Assembly (NCBI RefSeq): GCF_040518285.1
Contig: NZ_CP155449.1
Span: 3,100,001 to 3,164,000 of the forward strand
DNA length: 64,000 bases
Reading direction: 5' to 3'
DNA from: Knoellia sp. S7-12
Lineage (GTDB): Bacteria > Actinomycetota > Actinomycetes > Actinomycetales > Dermatophilaceae
Part shown: positions 16,311 to 25,136 of the stretch, piece after piece
Numbering within the stretch: the stretch's first letter is position 1
How the letters are laid out: each line of letters opens with the position of its first letter
Notes under the pieces: generated by a model
The model's database searches: none
What the model was told of the DNA's origin: nothing
Seen by the model: only the letters and a program-made list of their open reading frames with translations
Program-made: the position numbers and the translations under genes

Positions 16311-16676
16311 TCAATCGCCGCGCAGGACACGGAGCAGCCGGGCACCGAGCCCAGAACGCCCCTGGCTGGCAGTGACCGGGACGGAGGCGGGAGCGGGCGT
16401 GCGAGGCGACGTCGCGGCCGGGTCCGACGCCTGACGAACCACCTCGCCCAGGAACTCGTCGACATCGGCAGTGTCATAGCCACGCCGCATCGAGGTCGTC
16501 GGGAGCTTGGCGCTGCTCGCGATGGCGGCCACCTCGGTGCCCGACGAGCCATTCTCGACGGCACGCACGAGTTCATCGAGGAGGTCGTCGACGGCGCCTT
16601 CGTCGTACCCAGCTCGGAACTGGGTCGACCTGAACACAGCATTGCGAACGGTCTCTGCGAGCGTGGCGGGATTCAT
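16311..16676 (-). CDS. Small DivIVA-domain protein
   Basis: 121 residues with two short DivIVA-type repeats: VFRSTQFRAGYDEGAVDDLL near residue 14 and LPTTSMRRGYDTADVDEFLG near residue 58. The pattern F..(S/T)..R.GYD...VD.FL is the conserved N-terminal patch of DivIVA/Wag31 that binds curved membranes. The long coiled coil of true DivIVA is missing; instead there is a Pro/Ala-rich linker and a basic amphipathic end (ARLLRVLRG). It may be an accessory polarity or division factor; function not established. TAGGCT (16683-16688, complement) lies six bases before the ATG, predicting a leaderless transcript. It is convergent with the kinase gene, 25 bases apart. Confidence 0.8.
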   Translation of the reverse strand: MNPATLAETVRNAVFRSTQFRAGYDEGAVDDLLDELVRAVENGSSGTEVAAIASSAKLPTTSMRRGYDTADVDEFLGEVVRQASDPAATSPRTPAPASVPVTASQGRSGLGARLLRVLRGD

Positions 16677-16682
16677 GGGACC

Positions 16683-16688
16683 AGCCTA
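16683..16688 (-). promoter_or_regulatory. Predicted -10 element of the DivIVA-domain gene, leaderless
   Basis: The minus strand reads TAGGCT, then six bases, then the ATG at 16676. Confidence 0.5.
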
Positions 16689-16831
16689 GGTCCGGGGGCG
16701 GCCGCGAGCCCGGCACACACGAAGGGGACCACGGGAGCGACAAGGACTGTCGACAGAATCGGAGGTGGGACCTCGGCGAGGACCGCTGCTCGGTTAGGGT
16801 TCGAGGCAGTCACTGCCACGGGGAGACACAG

Positions 16832-17995
16832 ATGAGCGACCAGGGTTGGACCGCACCCTCAGGGGGTTCCGGACGTCCCGAGCCGCGGCCACCCCAGCAG
16901 CCTCAACACCCCGGGTGGGCGCAGCCGGGAGCGGCAGGTGCGGAGCCGGCATACGCGCAACAACCCTCAGGCGGGTGGCAGCAACCGCAGCAACCGCCCT
17001 ACGTCCCACCGAGGCAACTGGACTTCCGCCCGGGCATCATCCCGCTGCGGCCCCTGACGATGAACGACCTGTTCGGCGGTGTCTTCCGCGCGGTCCGCGG
17101 CAACGTCGCAGCGACCGTCGGGCTCGCGGCCGTGACGTCGCTGATCTTCCTCGTGCCCTTCACCGCGCTCGGCGCATGGGTGTCGAGCCAGGAGGAGTCG
17201 ATCTCGCTCGAGGAGTCGGTCTCCAGCGGCACGACCAACCTCATCGGTCAACTCGGGTCATACATCCCCTCACTCGGGTCGTTGTTCTCGACCATCCTGC
17301 TGACGGGCTTCCTCGCCTACGTCGTCGGCCAGGCGGTCCTGGGCCGCAAGGTCAGCGCCAGCGAGACCTGGGGTGGCACGATCCGACGCATCTGGGCCCT
17401 CATCGGCGCCACTCTCGTGACGATGTTCATCTACTTCGCCGCCCTCGGGGCCATCCTCGGCATCCCCATCGCTCTGCTCGTGGCAGGCTCAACCTCCGGC
17501 AGCGACGGAACGCTGGGCGTCGGCGTGGGCCTGATGATCCTTGCGGTCTTCGTGGCGATCACCGCCATGATCTTCCTCTGGACGCGCCTCGCGTTCGTCA
17601 CACCGTCCGTCATCCTGGAGAACCTCGGTGTCGGCAAGGCCATCGCCCGCTCCTGGCGGCTCACCGGCGGGCAGCCGTTCTGGCGTCTGCTCGGCATCCG
17701 GATCCTCACTGCCTTCTGCCTCGGGATCGCCGGATCGCTCATCACGCTGCCACTCACGCTCCTCGCCGGAGCGTTGATCCTCACCGGGATCCCCCTGGAC
17801 CAGATGTATGTCTGGCAGGCCGTCATCACCGGCGTCACGGGCGTGATCAGTGGAGCCATCACGACCCCGATCACGGCCGGTCTCGACGCCCTGCTCTATG
17901 TCGATCAACGCATCCGCCGCGAGGGCCTCGACGTCCAGCTCATCCAGACCGCGCAGGGCACCGCCGGCGCCCCGTGGCCACGCGCCGAGGCATGA
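16832..17995 (+). CDS. Polytopic membrane protein with a Pro/Gln-rich N-terminus (GPDPase membrane-domain-like)
   Basis: 387 residues. The first 70 are Pro, Gln and Gly rich, likely cytosolic and disordered. IIPLRPLTMNDLFGGVFRAV introduces a membrane region of about six helices (near VAATVGLAAVTSLIFLVP, ILLTGFLAYVVGQAVL, GATLVTMFIYFAALGAIL, VGLMILAVFVAITAMIFL, LGIRILTAFCLGIAGSLI and VITGVTGVISGAITTPI). The FRAVRGN start and the RSWRLTGGQPFWRLLGI segment resemble the membrane domain found beside glycerophosphodiester phosphodiesterases, but no catalytic domain is present. GGGGAGA acts as ribosome-binding site eight bases upstream, with TAGGGT about 35 bases before the ATG. It overlaps the DUF4129 gene by ATGA, so it heads that operon. 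Function unknown. Confidence 0.82.
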   Translation: MSDQGWTAPSGGSGRPEPRPPQQPQHPGWAQPGAAGAEPAYAQQPSGGWQQPQQPPYVPPRQLDFRPGIIPLRPLTMNDLFGGVFRAVRGNVAATVGLAAVTSLIFLVPFTALGAWVSSQEESISLEESVSSGTTNLIGQLGSYIPSLGSLFSTILLTGFLAYVVGQAVLGRKVSASETWGGTIRRIWALIGATLVTMFIYFAALGAILGIPIALLVAGSTSGSDGTLGVGVGLMILAVFVAITAMIFLWTRLAFVTPSVILENLGVGKAIARSWRLTGGQPFWRLLGIRILTAFCLGIAGSLITLPLTLLAGALILTGIPLDQMYVWQAVITGVTGVISGAITTPITAGLDALLYVDQRIRREGLDVQLIQTAQGTAGAPWPRAEA

Positions 17996-18636
17996 CGCTC
18001 GGGTTCGTGCGCCTCGACGCGCCACCCCTCGACCCCTCCCGGAGCGAGGGTCGTCGCCTTCTCGAGGACGAACTCTCCAAGCCTCGGTATGCCGTGGAAC
18101 CCAGTCTCTGGGACCGCTTCCGTGAGTGGTTGCTCGGCCTTTTTGACACCACGGGTCCGGGGTTGCCTTCGTGGGTCTTCATGTTCGTCCTCGTCGTGGC
18201 CCTGGCCGTCCTCGCGCTCGTGGTCGGCCTGCTGCTGCGTCCGGAGGCTCGGACCAAGCGGTCCGGGAACGACCACGCAGTCCTCGACGAACGCGGAGTT
18301 GACGCGACGGCATACCGGAATCGGGCGCAAAGCGCTGTGCGAGAGGGCGATTGGGACACGGTCGTTCTCGACGGCTACCGCGCGATCGTCGCGTCAGGCG
18401 TGGAGCGGACGGTGCTCGACGAGCTGCCGGGACGCACCGCACACGAGGCATCGTTGGAGTTGTCACGTGCGTTCCCCGTCGAAGGGGACGCAATCCGTGC
18501 GAGCGCCGACCGGTTCGACGCCGTCCGCTATGGTCACGACCCGGCGAGCGAGGTCGACGCCCGCTCCGTCCTTGCCCTCGATGAGCGACTGGCCAAGGCC
18601 CGTCCCGAGCTGACCCCCACGGGAGCGCGATCGTGA
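17992..18636 (+). CDS. DUF4129-domain membrane protein
   Basis: 214 residues with one central membrane helix (around WVFMFVLVVALAVLALVVGLL, residues 60-85). The C-terminal cytosolic part (YRNRAQSAVREGDWDTVVLDGYRAI, ERTVLDELPGRTAHEASLEL, FDAVRYGHDPASEVDA) is the DUF4129 domain. This domain often accompanies MoxR ATPases, DUF58 proteins and transglutaminase-like proteases. It starts inside the stop of the preceding gene (ATGA) and its stop overlaps the next start (GTGA), so translation is coupled through the operon. Its biochemical role is not known; a membrane scaffold for the MoxR/DUF58 machine is a reasonable inference. Confidence 0.85.
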   Translation: MTLGFVRLDAPPLDPSRSEGRRLLEDELSKPRYAVEPSLWDRFREWLLGLFDTTGPGLPSWVFMFVLVVALAVLALVVGLLLRPEARTKRSGNDHAVLDERGVDATAYRNRAQSAVREGDWDTVVLDGYRAIVASGVERTVLDELPGRTAHEASLELSRAFPVEGDAIRASADRFDAVRYGHDPASEVDARSVLALDERLAKARPELTPTGARS

Positions 18637-19820
18637 ACCTCAGGGCACGGTGGCGGATCGGCGTGTGGGCTCTCGTCGTCGCACTCGGAGTCGGCGCCCT
18701 CGCAGCCATCGCCATGGCGACGACGCCACCGGGCGCCGTGATGGACCCGGAGGGTGTCGGCCCCGATGGTGGCGCGGCACTGATCGCCGTGCTCGAGCAG
18801 AACGGCGTCACCGTTGAGACGAGCACGTCAATCGAAGAGGTGACCGACGCGGTGCGACAAGGCGATGACGACACCAGCATCGTCATCGCCAACACGAGCA
18901 ACCTCGGCACGACTGCGGCCGCAACTCTCCGACAGGAGTCGGTCGGGGTTGATCGCATCGTCGTCCTCTCCCCCAACTCCGAACAGCTCAAGGCCCTGCG
19001 CGCCGATGCCACCGCTCTGCTCAGTGGTGTCTTTGTCCCGATCGAGAGCCGCTGTGACATCGGCACGGTCGACGAGGGCGACTCGCTCATCGGCATCGAC
19101 ACCCGCTACGAGACGGCCACCGGATCGAGCGGTACCAAGGCCTGCTTCCCACTCACGATCCAGACGGAGGACGGGAGCGACGACGGTGAGGGCGATCACG
19201 GTGCCGGTCTGCTCCAACTGCCGTCGACGTCGAGCCACCCGCAGATGACCATCGTGGGAAGCAAGACCGGTTTCACCAACGGCACGATCACGCAGGAGGA
19301 CAACGCGGCGATCGCGCTCCGGCTGCTGGGTGGCTCGTCCCGGCTCATCTGGTACCACCCCGACATCAGCGACCTCGCCAACTCGGAGTCCACCGAAGAG
19401 GGTGGAGGCCTCCTTCCGGCCTGGTTCGCTCCGGCCCTGGCCCTCGTCGCCACGTCGCTCCTCGTCCTCGCACTCGTTCGCGGCCGTCGTCTCGGCCGGC
19501 TCGTGCGCGAACCCCTTCCCGTGGTCGTGCGGGCCGTCGAGACGACGGAGAGCCGTGGCCGGCTCTATCGCCGCGCCCAGGACCGACCGCGCGCCGCCAC
19601 CGTGCTCCGCCTCGCCACCGTCGACCGGCTCCGGTCCCGCCTCGGCCTGCGTCGCGGCGACTCCGTCGAGACCGTGGCCCGTGCCATCTCAGCCGCCACC
19701 GGCCACCCCGTGCGCGAGGTGCTCGACCTCGTCGCCGGCCCCGAACCCACCGATGACGCCGCGCTCGTGCGGCTCGCCCAGGACCTGTCCGATCTCGAGG
19801 AGAAGGCACACCGCCCATGA
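18633..19820 (+). CDS. DUF4350-domain membrane protein
   Basis: 395 residues. An N-terminal helix (VWALVVALGVGALAAIAMA) anchors an extracellular domain starting PPGAVMDPEGVGPDGGAALIAVLEQNGV, the DUF4350 signature. This domain resembles the GATase-like or ThuA-like fold found in carbohydrate- or wall-associated proteins. A second helix near residue 275 (WFAPALALVATSLLVLALV) returns the chain to the cytosol, where a conserved tail (GRLYRRAQDRPRAATVLRLATVDRLRSRLGL) follows. It overlaps both neighbours by four bases. It is a standard partner of the MoxR/DUF58/DUF4129 set; the molecular function is unknown. Confidence 0.84.
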   Translation: MNLRARWRIGVWALVVALGVGALAAIAMATTPPGAVMDPEGVGPDGGAALIAVLEQNGVTVETSTSIEEVTDAVRQGDDDTSIVIANTSNLGTTAAATLRQESVGVDRIVVLSPNSEQLKALRADATALLSGVFVPIESRCDIGTVDEGDSLIGIDTRYETATGSSGTKACFPLTIQTEDGSDDGEGDHGAGLLQLPSTSSHPQMTIVGSKTGFTNGTITQEDNAAIALRLLGGSSRLIWYHPDISDLANSESTEEGGGLLPAWFAPALALVATSLLVLALVRGRRLGRLVREPLPVVVRAVETTESRGRLYRRAQDRPRAATVLRLATVDRLRSRLGLRRGDSVETVARAISAATGHPVREVLDLVAGPEPTDDAALVRLAQDLSDLEEKAHRP

Positions 19821-20827
19821 CCGACAACGTCACGACCGAGAGCTCCGCTCGCCAGCCGGCGCCTCCCCCACCAGCGGCCCCCGAGGCCCGCGACGCCCTG
19901 CTGCGGGTGCGCGCCGAGGTCGCCAAGGCCGTCGTCGGGCAGGACGCCGCCGTCACAGGCCTCCTGGTCGCGCTGCTGTGCCGCGGCCACATCCTGCTCG
20001 AGGGGGTGCCGGGCGTCGCCAAGACCCTGCTCGTCCGCTCCTTGTCGCAGGCACTCGACGTGCAGACCAAACGGGTGCAGTTCACGCCCGACCTCATGCC
20101 CGGTGACCTCACCGGCTCACTCGTCTTCGATGCGCGCACCAGCGACTTCACCTTCCGGCAGGGGCCGGTCTTCACCAACATCCTGCTCGCCGACGAGATC
20201 AACCGGACGCCCCCCAAGACCCAGTCCGCACTCCTCGAAGCCATGGAGGAACGACAGGTCAGCGTCGACGGCCAGCCACACCCCCTGGCTCCCCCCTTCA
20301 TGGTGGCGGCCACACAGAACCCGGTCGAGTACGAAGGCACCTATCCCCTCCCGGAGGCACAGCTCGACCGCTTCCTCCTCAAGGTCATGCTCCCCCTGCC
20401 TCCCCGCGCCGACGAGGTCAATGTCCTGCGTCGTCACGCCGACGGGTTCGACCCCCGCGATCTCACCGCGGCGGGCCTGCGCCCTGTCGCGTCCGCCACC
20501 GACCTCGAAGCCGGTGCCGATGCAGTCCGGCAGGTCGAGGTCAGTGACGACATCGCGGGATACGTCGTCGACATCGCGCGCGCCACGCGCACGTCCCCGT
20601 CGCTCTCCCTGGGCGTGAGCCCGCGTGGAGCAACCGCCCTCATGTCCACGGCGCGAGCGTGGGCCTGGCTCAACGGTCGTGGCTACGTCACGCCGGACGA
20701 CGTCAAGGCGCTCGCTCACGCGACCCTCTCCCACCGCCTCTCCCTGCGCCCCGAGGCCGAGCTCGAGGGCGTCGACGTGTCCGCCGTCCTCGACAGTGCC
20801 CTGGGCTCCGTCCCGGTCCCCCGCTGA
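19817..20827 (+). CDS. MoxR-family AAA+ ATPase
   Basis: 336 residues. Walker A GVPGVAKT is at about 63-70, followed by the MoxR signature VQFTPDLMPGDLTGS and RQGPVFTNILLADEINRTPPKTQ (Walker B plus sensor segment), then VAATQNPVEYEGTYPLPEAQLDRF (sensor 1 and arginine finger). The C-terminal lid has GVSPRGATALMSTARAWA. MoxR ATPases act as chaperone-like remodelers that mature a partner with a von Willebrand factor A-type domain, here most likely the DUF58 protein encoded 15 bases downstream. Its start overlaps the DUF4350 gene. The client of this pair is not known. Confidence 0.92.
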   Translation: MTDNVTTESSARQPAPPPPAAPEARDALLRVRAEVAKAVVGQDAAVTGLLVALLCRGHILLEGVPGVAKTLLVRSLSQALDVQTKRVQFTPDLMPGDLTGSLVFDARTSDFTFRQGPVFTNILLADEINRTPPKTQSALLEAMEERQVSVDGQPHPLAPPFMVAATQNPVEYEGTYPLPEAQLDRFLLKVMLPLPPRADEVNVLRRHADGFDPRDLTAAGLRPVASATDLEAGADAVRQVEVSDDIAGYVVDIARATRTSPSLSLGVSPRGATALMSTARAWAWLNGRGYVTPDDVKALAHATLSHRLSLRPEAELEGVDVSAVLDSALGSVPVPR

Positions 20828-20842
20828 CGCGCGGCTGACCTC

Positions 20843-22135
20843 ATGGCCCTGACCGCTCGAGCTCTGTGGCTCGTCCTCCTCGGCATCGTCCCGGTGGCGC
20901 TGCGGCCCACCGCGTCGACGGTGTGGTTGTGGTTGCTGCTCTGTGCGGCCGTCATCGCGGTCGACGTCCTGCTCGCGCCGCGGCCGCGGCGTCTGGAGTT
21001 CGAGCGGGCGCTGCCGACATCGGTCCGCCTCGGCGAGTCGGTGAGCACCTCGCTCCTCGTCACCCATCCCGGCGCGCGCACCGCCCGCGGGGTCCTGCGC
21101 GATGCCTGGCCGCCGTCCACGGGAGCCGAGCTGACGCGGCATACCCTCCGTCTGAGCGGGGGCGAACGCACGCGTCTCACCACGACCCTCACTCCGACAC
21201 GGCGCGGTGATCGGGTCGCCGACCGGGTCACCGTGCGACTGCGAGGGCCCCTGGGAATCGCTGCCCGGCAGGCGTCGATCCACGTCCCGGGCCGCCTGCG
21301 GGTGCTGCACCCGTTCCCTTCGCGCAAGCACATCCCCAGCCGGCTCGCAGTGCTGCGCCAGCTCGACGGTCGCGCCGCGATGCGCACACGAGGGCAGGGA
21401 ACGGAGTTCGACTCGCTGCGGGACTACGTCGAGGGCGACGACGTGCGGTCCATCGACTGGCGAGCGACCGCGCGACGGCAGGACCTCGTCGTCCGCACGT
21501 GGCAGCCCGAGCAGCATCGCCGCATCGTCATCGTTCTCGACACGTCCCGCACGAGCGCCGGTCGCATCGGCGATGCCCCACGGCTCGACTCGGGGATGGA
21601 CGCGGCCCTCTTCCTCACCGCCATCGCCGGGCATGCCCGCGACCGGGTGCACGTCATTGCTGGTGACCGCGTCGTGCGGGCGCACGTGTCGGGCCACGAC
21701 CGCGTGGGATTGCTGCACGACGCCATCTCCGAGCTAGCACCCGTCGACGCCCAACTCATCGAGGCCGACTGGCGGTTGCTCGCCGCAGAGGTGGCGCGAG
21801 CGGGGTCACAGCGGGCGCTCGTCGTGCTCATCACGCCGCTCGAGTCGTCGGCACTGGAGGAGGGCTTGCTGCCGGTGCTGCCGGCTCTGGCTGCCCGACA
21901 CCGGGTGGTTGTCGCCTCGGTCGCCGACCCTGCCGTCGAGGCGTTGCGTCGCGGACGCGGAACAGCAACAGACGTGTATGCCGCGGCCGCAGCCGAGCGG
22001 ACCGTCGGGTTGCGCGCCCGGACTGCCGGGGCGTTGCGGACCCTGGGGGTCGAGGTGCTCGACGAGACTCCCGACAAACTGCCGTTGGCCCTGGTCGACC
22101 ACTACCTCGCACTGAAGCGCCAAGGCCTTCTCTGA
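20843..22135 (+). CDS. DUF58-domain protein (vWA-like MoxR partner)
   Basis: 430 residues. Two N-terminal helices (LWLVLLGIVPVALRP, VWLWLLLCAAVIAVDVLL) anchor the protein. A beta-rich region precedes the DUF58 signature EFDSLRDYVEGDDVRSIDWR followed by VVRTWQPEQHRRIVIVLDTSRTS. The DTSRTS stretch resembles the metal-ion-dependent adhesion site of vWA domains (DxSxS). The remaining 150 residues complete the vWA-like fold. Encoded directly after the MoxR ATPase, it is its likely client or adaptor. The next gene is convergent, with 18 bases between the stops. Confidence 0.88.
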   Translation: MALTARALWLVLLGIVPVALRPTASTVWLWLLLCAAVIAVDVLLAPRPRRLEFERALPTSVRLGESVSTSLLVTHPGARTARGVLRDAWPPSTGAELTRHTLRLSGGERTRLTTTLTPTRRGDRVADRVTVRLRGPLGIAARQASIHVPGRLRVLHPFPSRKHIPSRLAVLRQLDGRAAMRTRGQGTEFDSLRDYVEGDDVRSIDWRATARRQDLVVRTWQPEQHRRIVIVLDTSRTSAGRIGDAPRLDSGMDAALFLTAIAGHARDRVHVIAGDRVVRAHVSGHDRVGLLHDAISELAPVDAQLIEADWRLLAAEVARAGSQRALVVLITPLESSALEEGLLPVLPALAARHRVVVASVADPAVEALRRGRGTATDVYAAAAAERTVGLRARTAGALRTLGVEVLDETPDKLPLALVDHYLALKRQGLL

Positions 22136-22153
22136 CGCTGGGACTCGTGCCCG

Positions 22154-22975
22154 TCAGCCGAGGGGGTCGGGCGGAAGCAGGCGCTGGGTGCGGGCTGCCT
22201 CCGACTGCATCCGTCCGAGGTCGCGCTGGCGTCGCTCGGCCAGGACTGCTCGCAGAATCCACTCCGGATGCACGCCCGGCGGCGGAGGAGGCGAAACGTG
22301 ACGCAGGACTTGGGAGCAGAGATCCTCGGCAAGGTGCTGGCGCGACTGCGGCGTGAGTGAGTCCGACCGCGCGAGAAACTGACGGATGCCGATGGCCAGT
22401 GAAGCCGGCATCGGGCCGATGTCGGAGCCCCGGACCCATTGCTCGAGAGCAGGGGGCGCCTGCGGTGGCGCGGTCACCTGGAACTTGTGACGCAGCGCCA
22501 TGACATAGGTGCCAGCGGCCATGTCGCCAAGGCGCTTGGCACGTGGGTGGATCACGGCAGCGACGATTGCCGGGGCGCCCACCAGGAGATAGAACTCGAC
22601 GAATCCGACCAGGTGGCGCATCACGCTGTGTCGCAACGTGATCGGACCGCCATCGTCGCGCACGGTGCACAGGCCGAGGGCATATTTGCCGGGGCTGCGG
22701 CCACGGGTCAGCGTCTCGAAGACAACGGGCAGGATGACGGTGAGGCCGACCATGAGCACGATCGACATGGTCCTGGCGACCGCATCGGACATGTTCCCGA
22801 CCAAGGCTCCGACAGTGAAGAACGCCACGATGGCCAGCACGAAGGTGATGACGAGGTCGATGAGGCGAGCGGCGATGAGGCTGAGCACACCCGCAACCGG
22901 GAGCTCGACCGAGACGCCCTCGCCCGTGACGACGTCATCGCCGGCATAGGTGCGATATCCCCCGTCCACGCTCAT
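22154..22975 (-). CDS. RDD-family membrane protein
   Basis: 273 residues. The RDD domain fills the first 170: LIAARLIDLVITFVLAIVAFF (the Arg-Asp pair gives the family its name), a second helix IVLMVGLTVILPVVFE, TRGRSPGKYALGL and a third helix around VEFYLLVGAPAIVAAVI. The C-terminal 100 residues are a cytosolic extension with Pro-rich segments. RDD proteins are proposed to take part in ion transport or membrane homeostasis, with few tested. It is divergent from the SpoIIM-like gene, a pairing seen in many actinobacteria beside MoxR/DUF58 genes. TATCCT (22983-22988 complement) lies seven bases before the ATG. Confidence 0.88.
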   Translation of the reverse strand: MSVDGGYRTYAGDDVVTGEGVSVELPVAGVLSLIAARLIDLVITFVLAIVAFFTVGALVGNMSDAVARTMSIVLMVGLTVILPVVFETLTRGRSPGKYALGLCTVRDDGGPITLRHSVMRHLVGFVEFYLLVGAPAIVAAVIHPRAKRLGDMAAGTYVMALRHKFQVTAPPQAPPALEQWVRGSDIGPMPASLAIGIRQFLARSDSLTPQSRQHLAEDLCSQVLRHVSPPPPPGVHPEWILRAVLAERRQRDLGRMQSEAARTQRLLPPDPLG

Positions 22976-23006
22976 GCGGCCGAGGATATCTCGCGACAGT
23001 CCCGCA

Positions 23007-23012
23007 TAGAGT
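23007..23012 (+). promoter_or_regulatory. Predicted -10 element of the SpoIIM-like gene, leaderless
   Basis: TAGAGT ends six bases before the GTG at 23019. The divergent RDD gene has its own -10 (TATCCT complement at 22983-22988), so the two promoters are back to back within about 45 bases. Confidence 0.5.
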
Positions 23013-23018
23013 GGCGAC

Positions 23019-24014
23019 GTGGATCTCGACGCCTACATCGCCACCCATGTGGGTCAGTGGCGCCGACTCGAGGAGCTGGTCGGTCGCCGACGGCTCTCTG
23101 GTGCCGAGACCGACGAACTCCTCGACCTCTATCAGCGGGTGTCGACGCATCTGTCGGTGGTGCGTTCGTCGAGTCCGGACCCGTCACTCGTGAGCTATCT
23201 GTCCACACTTCTGGCGCGCGCACGGCATACGGCAACGGGTTCCCGGACCATGTCGTGGGGTGACCCGGCACGGTTCTTCACCCAGACGTTCCCGGCCGCC
23301 CTCTATCGGACGCGGCGGTGGTGGCTCGCGACAACGTTCGGGAGCATCGTGCTCGCGGTGGTCGTCGGCGCATGGGCGGTGCGGCACCCGGAGGTGTTCA
23401 CCCAGCAGATGACCCGTGCCGAGATCGACGCCTATGTGGGGACGGACTTCGAGAACTACTACTCGGAGTACCCCCACCACGAGTTCGCGACCCTCGTGTG
23501 GACCAACAACGCGTGGGTGGCGGCGCAGTGCATTGCGCTCGGTGTGCTCGGGCTACCTGTGCTGTGGATCCTCGCCCAGAACGTCATCAACGTCGGGATC
23601 GCTGGCGCCCTCATGGTGAGCCATGACCGTGGGTCGCTCTTCTTCGGGCTGATCCTCCCGCACGGACTGCTCGAGCTGACCGCGATCTTTGTCGCTGCTG
23701 CGGTGGGCCTGCGGCTGTTCTGGTCGTGGATCGAACCAGGCCCGCGCAGCCGCCTGGACTCGCTCGCGGCCGAGGGCCGCACCGCCGCCGCGATTGCCTT
23801 GGGGCTCGTGGTCGTCCTGTTCGTCAGCGGCGGGATCGAGGGGTTCGTGACGCCGTCAGGGCTGCCTACCTGGGCACGCATCCTCATCGGAGTCGTGGCC
23901 GAGGCACTGTTCTTTGCCTATGTGTTCGTCGTGGGTGGGCGTGCAGCTCGCGCGGGTGTCACGGGCGATGTCGCCGAGAGCGATCAGCCGGCCACTGCCC
24001 CGGTCTCCGCCTGA
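23019..24014 (+). CDS. Stage II sporulation protein M (SpoIIM)-family membrane protein
   Basis: 331 residues. A soluble N-terminal part (DLDAYIATHVGQWRRLEELV, RLSGAETDELLDLYQRVSTHL) precedes about five membrane helices. The family core is NNAWVAAQCIALGVLGLPVL, then LFFGLILPHGLLELTAIFVA, where the PHG.LE motif is typical of SpoIIM proteins. In spore formers SpoIIM helps degrade septal peptidoglycan; in non-sporulating actinobacteria the family sits beside RDD and MoxR genes with an unknown, probably envelope-related, role. GTG start chosen from the -10 spacing. The gene is convergent with add (12 bases between stops). Confidence 0.86.
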   Translation: MDLDAYIATHVGQWRRLEELVGRRRLSGAETDELLDLYQRVSTHLSVVRSSSPDPSLVSYLSTLLARARHTATGSRTMSWGDPARFFTQTFPAALYRTRRWWLATTFGSIVLAVVVGAWAVRHPEVFTQQMTRAEIDAYVGTDFENYYSEYPHHEFATLVWTNNAWVAAQCIALGVLGLPVLWILAQNVINVGIAGALMVSHDRGSLFFGLILPHGLLELTAIFVAAAVGLRLFWSWIEPGPRSRLDSLAAEGRTAAAIALGLVVVLFVSGGIEGFVTPSGLPTWARILIGVVAEALFFAYVFVVGGRAARAGVTGDVAESDQPATAPVSA

Positions 24015-24026
24015 GCGAGCTGGACC

Positions 24027-25136
24027 TCAGGTCGCGGCGGACAACGCGGCATAGCCCGGCTTGACGACGCGCTCGATGATCGCGAGCCGCTCGTCGAAGG
24101 GGATGAACGCCGACTTCATCGCGTTGATCGTCGCCCAGCGCAGGTCGTCGAGCGTCCAGCCGGCCTCGTCCACCAGCAACTGCATCTCGCGGGTCATCGA
24201 CGTGCCCGACATGAGGCGGTTGTCGGTGTTGATCGTGACCCTGAACCGCAGGTCCTTGAGCATCGTGATCGGGTGTGCCGCAATGGATTCGGCGGCACCG
24301 GTCTGCAGGTTGGACGTCGGTGCCATCTCGAGCGGGATGCGGGTGTCACGCACGTATGCCGCGAGGAGTCCGAGCGTGTGCGTGTCGCCTTCGCTCGTGA
24401 TGTCGTCAACGATGCGCACCCCATGGCCAAGGCGGTCGGCGCCGCACCACTGGATCGCCTCCCAGATGCTCGGCAGCCCGAACGCTTCACCGGCATGGAT
24501 CGTGAAGTGGGCGTTCTCGCGACGGAGGTACTCGAACGCGGACAGGTGCCGGCTCGGCGGGAAGCCCGCCTCGGCACCGGCGATGTCGAAGCCCCCGACG
24601 CCCTGGTCGCGGTAGCGCACGGCCAGCTCGGCGATCTCGTCGCTCTTGGCCGCATGCCGCATGGCCGTGAGCAGCGAGACCATGCGGATCGGCGTGCCCG
24701 CGGCGGCAGCCTCGGCCTCACCCTCGCGCAGTCCTTCGAGGACAGCCTCGATCACCTCGGTGAGCGCGAGCCCACCCTCGACGTGGAGCTCCGGCGCGAA
24801 GCGCGACTCCGCATAGACGACGCCGTCGGCGGCAAGGTCGACCGCACACTCACGGGCCACGCGACGCAGCTCGCCGGGCGTCTGCATCACGGCAACGGTG
24901 TGGCTGAAGGTCTCGAGGTAGCGCACCAACGAGCCGGAGTCGGCGCTGTCGCGGAACCAGCGACCCAACTCCTCGGCGTCGGTCGCCTGCAACCCGTCAT
25001 AGCCCGACTCGGCGGCAAGGTCGATGATCGTCTGCGGGCGCAGGCCACCGTCGAGGTGATCGTGCAGCAGCGCCTTGGGGGCGCGCTTGACGATGTCGCC
25101 GGAGACTGTGGAGACGGTCGGGACAGCGGTGCTCAT
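24027..25136 (-). CDS. add: Adenosine deaminase
   Basis: The enzyme hydrolyses (deoxy)adenosine to (deoxy)inosine and ammonia, feeding punA. The 369 residues fit the family. Motifs are HDHLDGGL (zinc-binding His pair), HAGEAFG with the catalytic Glu, [11 protein letters not shown] and NTDNRLMSG with the metal-binding Asp. The frame is open upstream, but the ATG at 25136 overlaps the deoA stop by one base (TGATG), fitting coupled translation, and homology starts there. It is the last gene of the cdd-deoA-add series on this strand. The same gene order (cdd, deoA, add) occurs in M. tuberculosis (Rv3315c-Rv3313c). Confidence 0.95.
   Translation of the reverse strand: MSTAVPTVSTVSGDIVKRAPKALLHDHLDGGLRPQTIIDLAAESGYDGLQATDAEELGRWFRDSADSGSLVRYLETFSHTVAVMQTPGELRRVARECAVDLAADGVVYAESRFAPELHVEGGLALTEVIEAVLEGLREGEAEAAAAGTPIRMVSLLTAMRHAAKSDEIAELAVRYRDQGVGGFDIAGAEAGFPPSRHLSAFEYLRRENAHFTIHAGEAFGLPSIWEAIQWCGADRLGHGVRIVDDITSEGDTHTLGLLAAYVRDTRIPLEMAPTSNLQTGAAESIAAHPITMLKDLRFRVTINTDNRLMSGTSMTREMQLLVDEAGWTLDDLRWATINAMKSAFIPFDERLAIIERVVKPGYAALSAAT

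Noticed and set aside
20117..21718. A 533-codon open frame antisense to the MoxR and DUF58 genes
   Set aside because: No recognisable domain, and it spans two real genes on the other strand.
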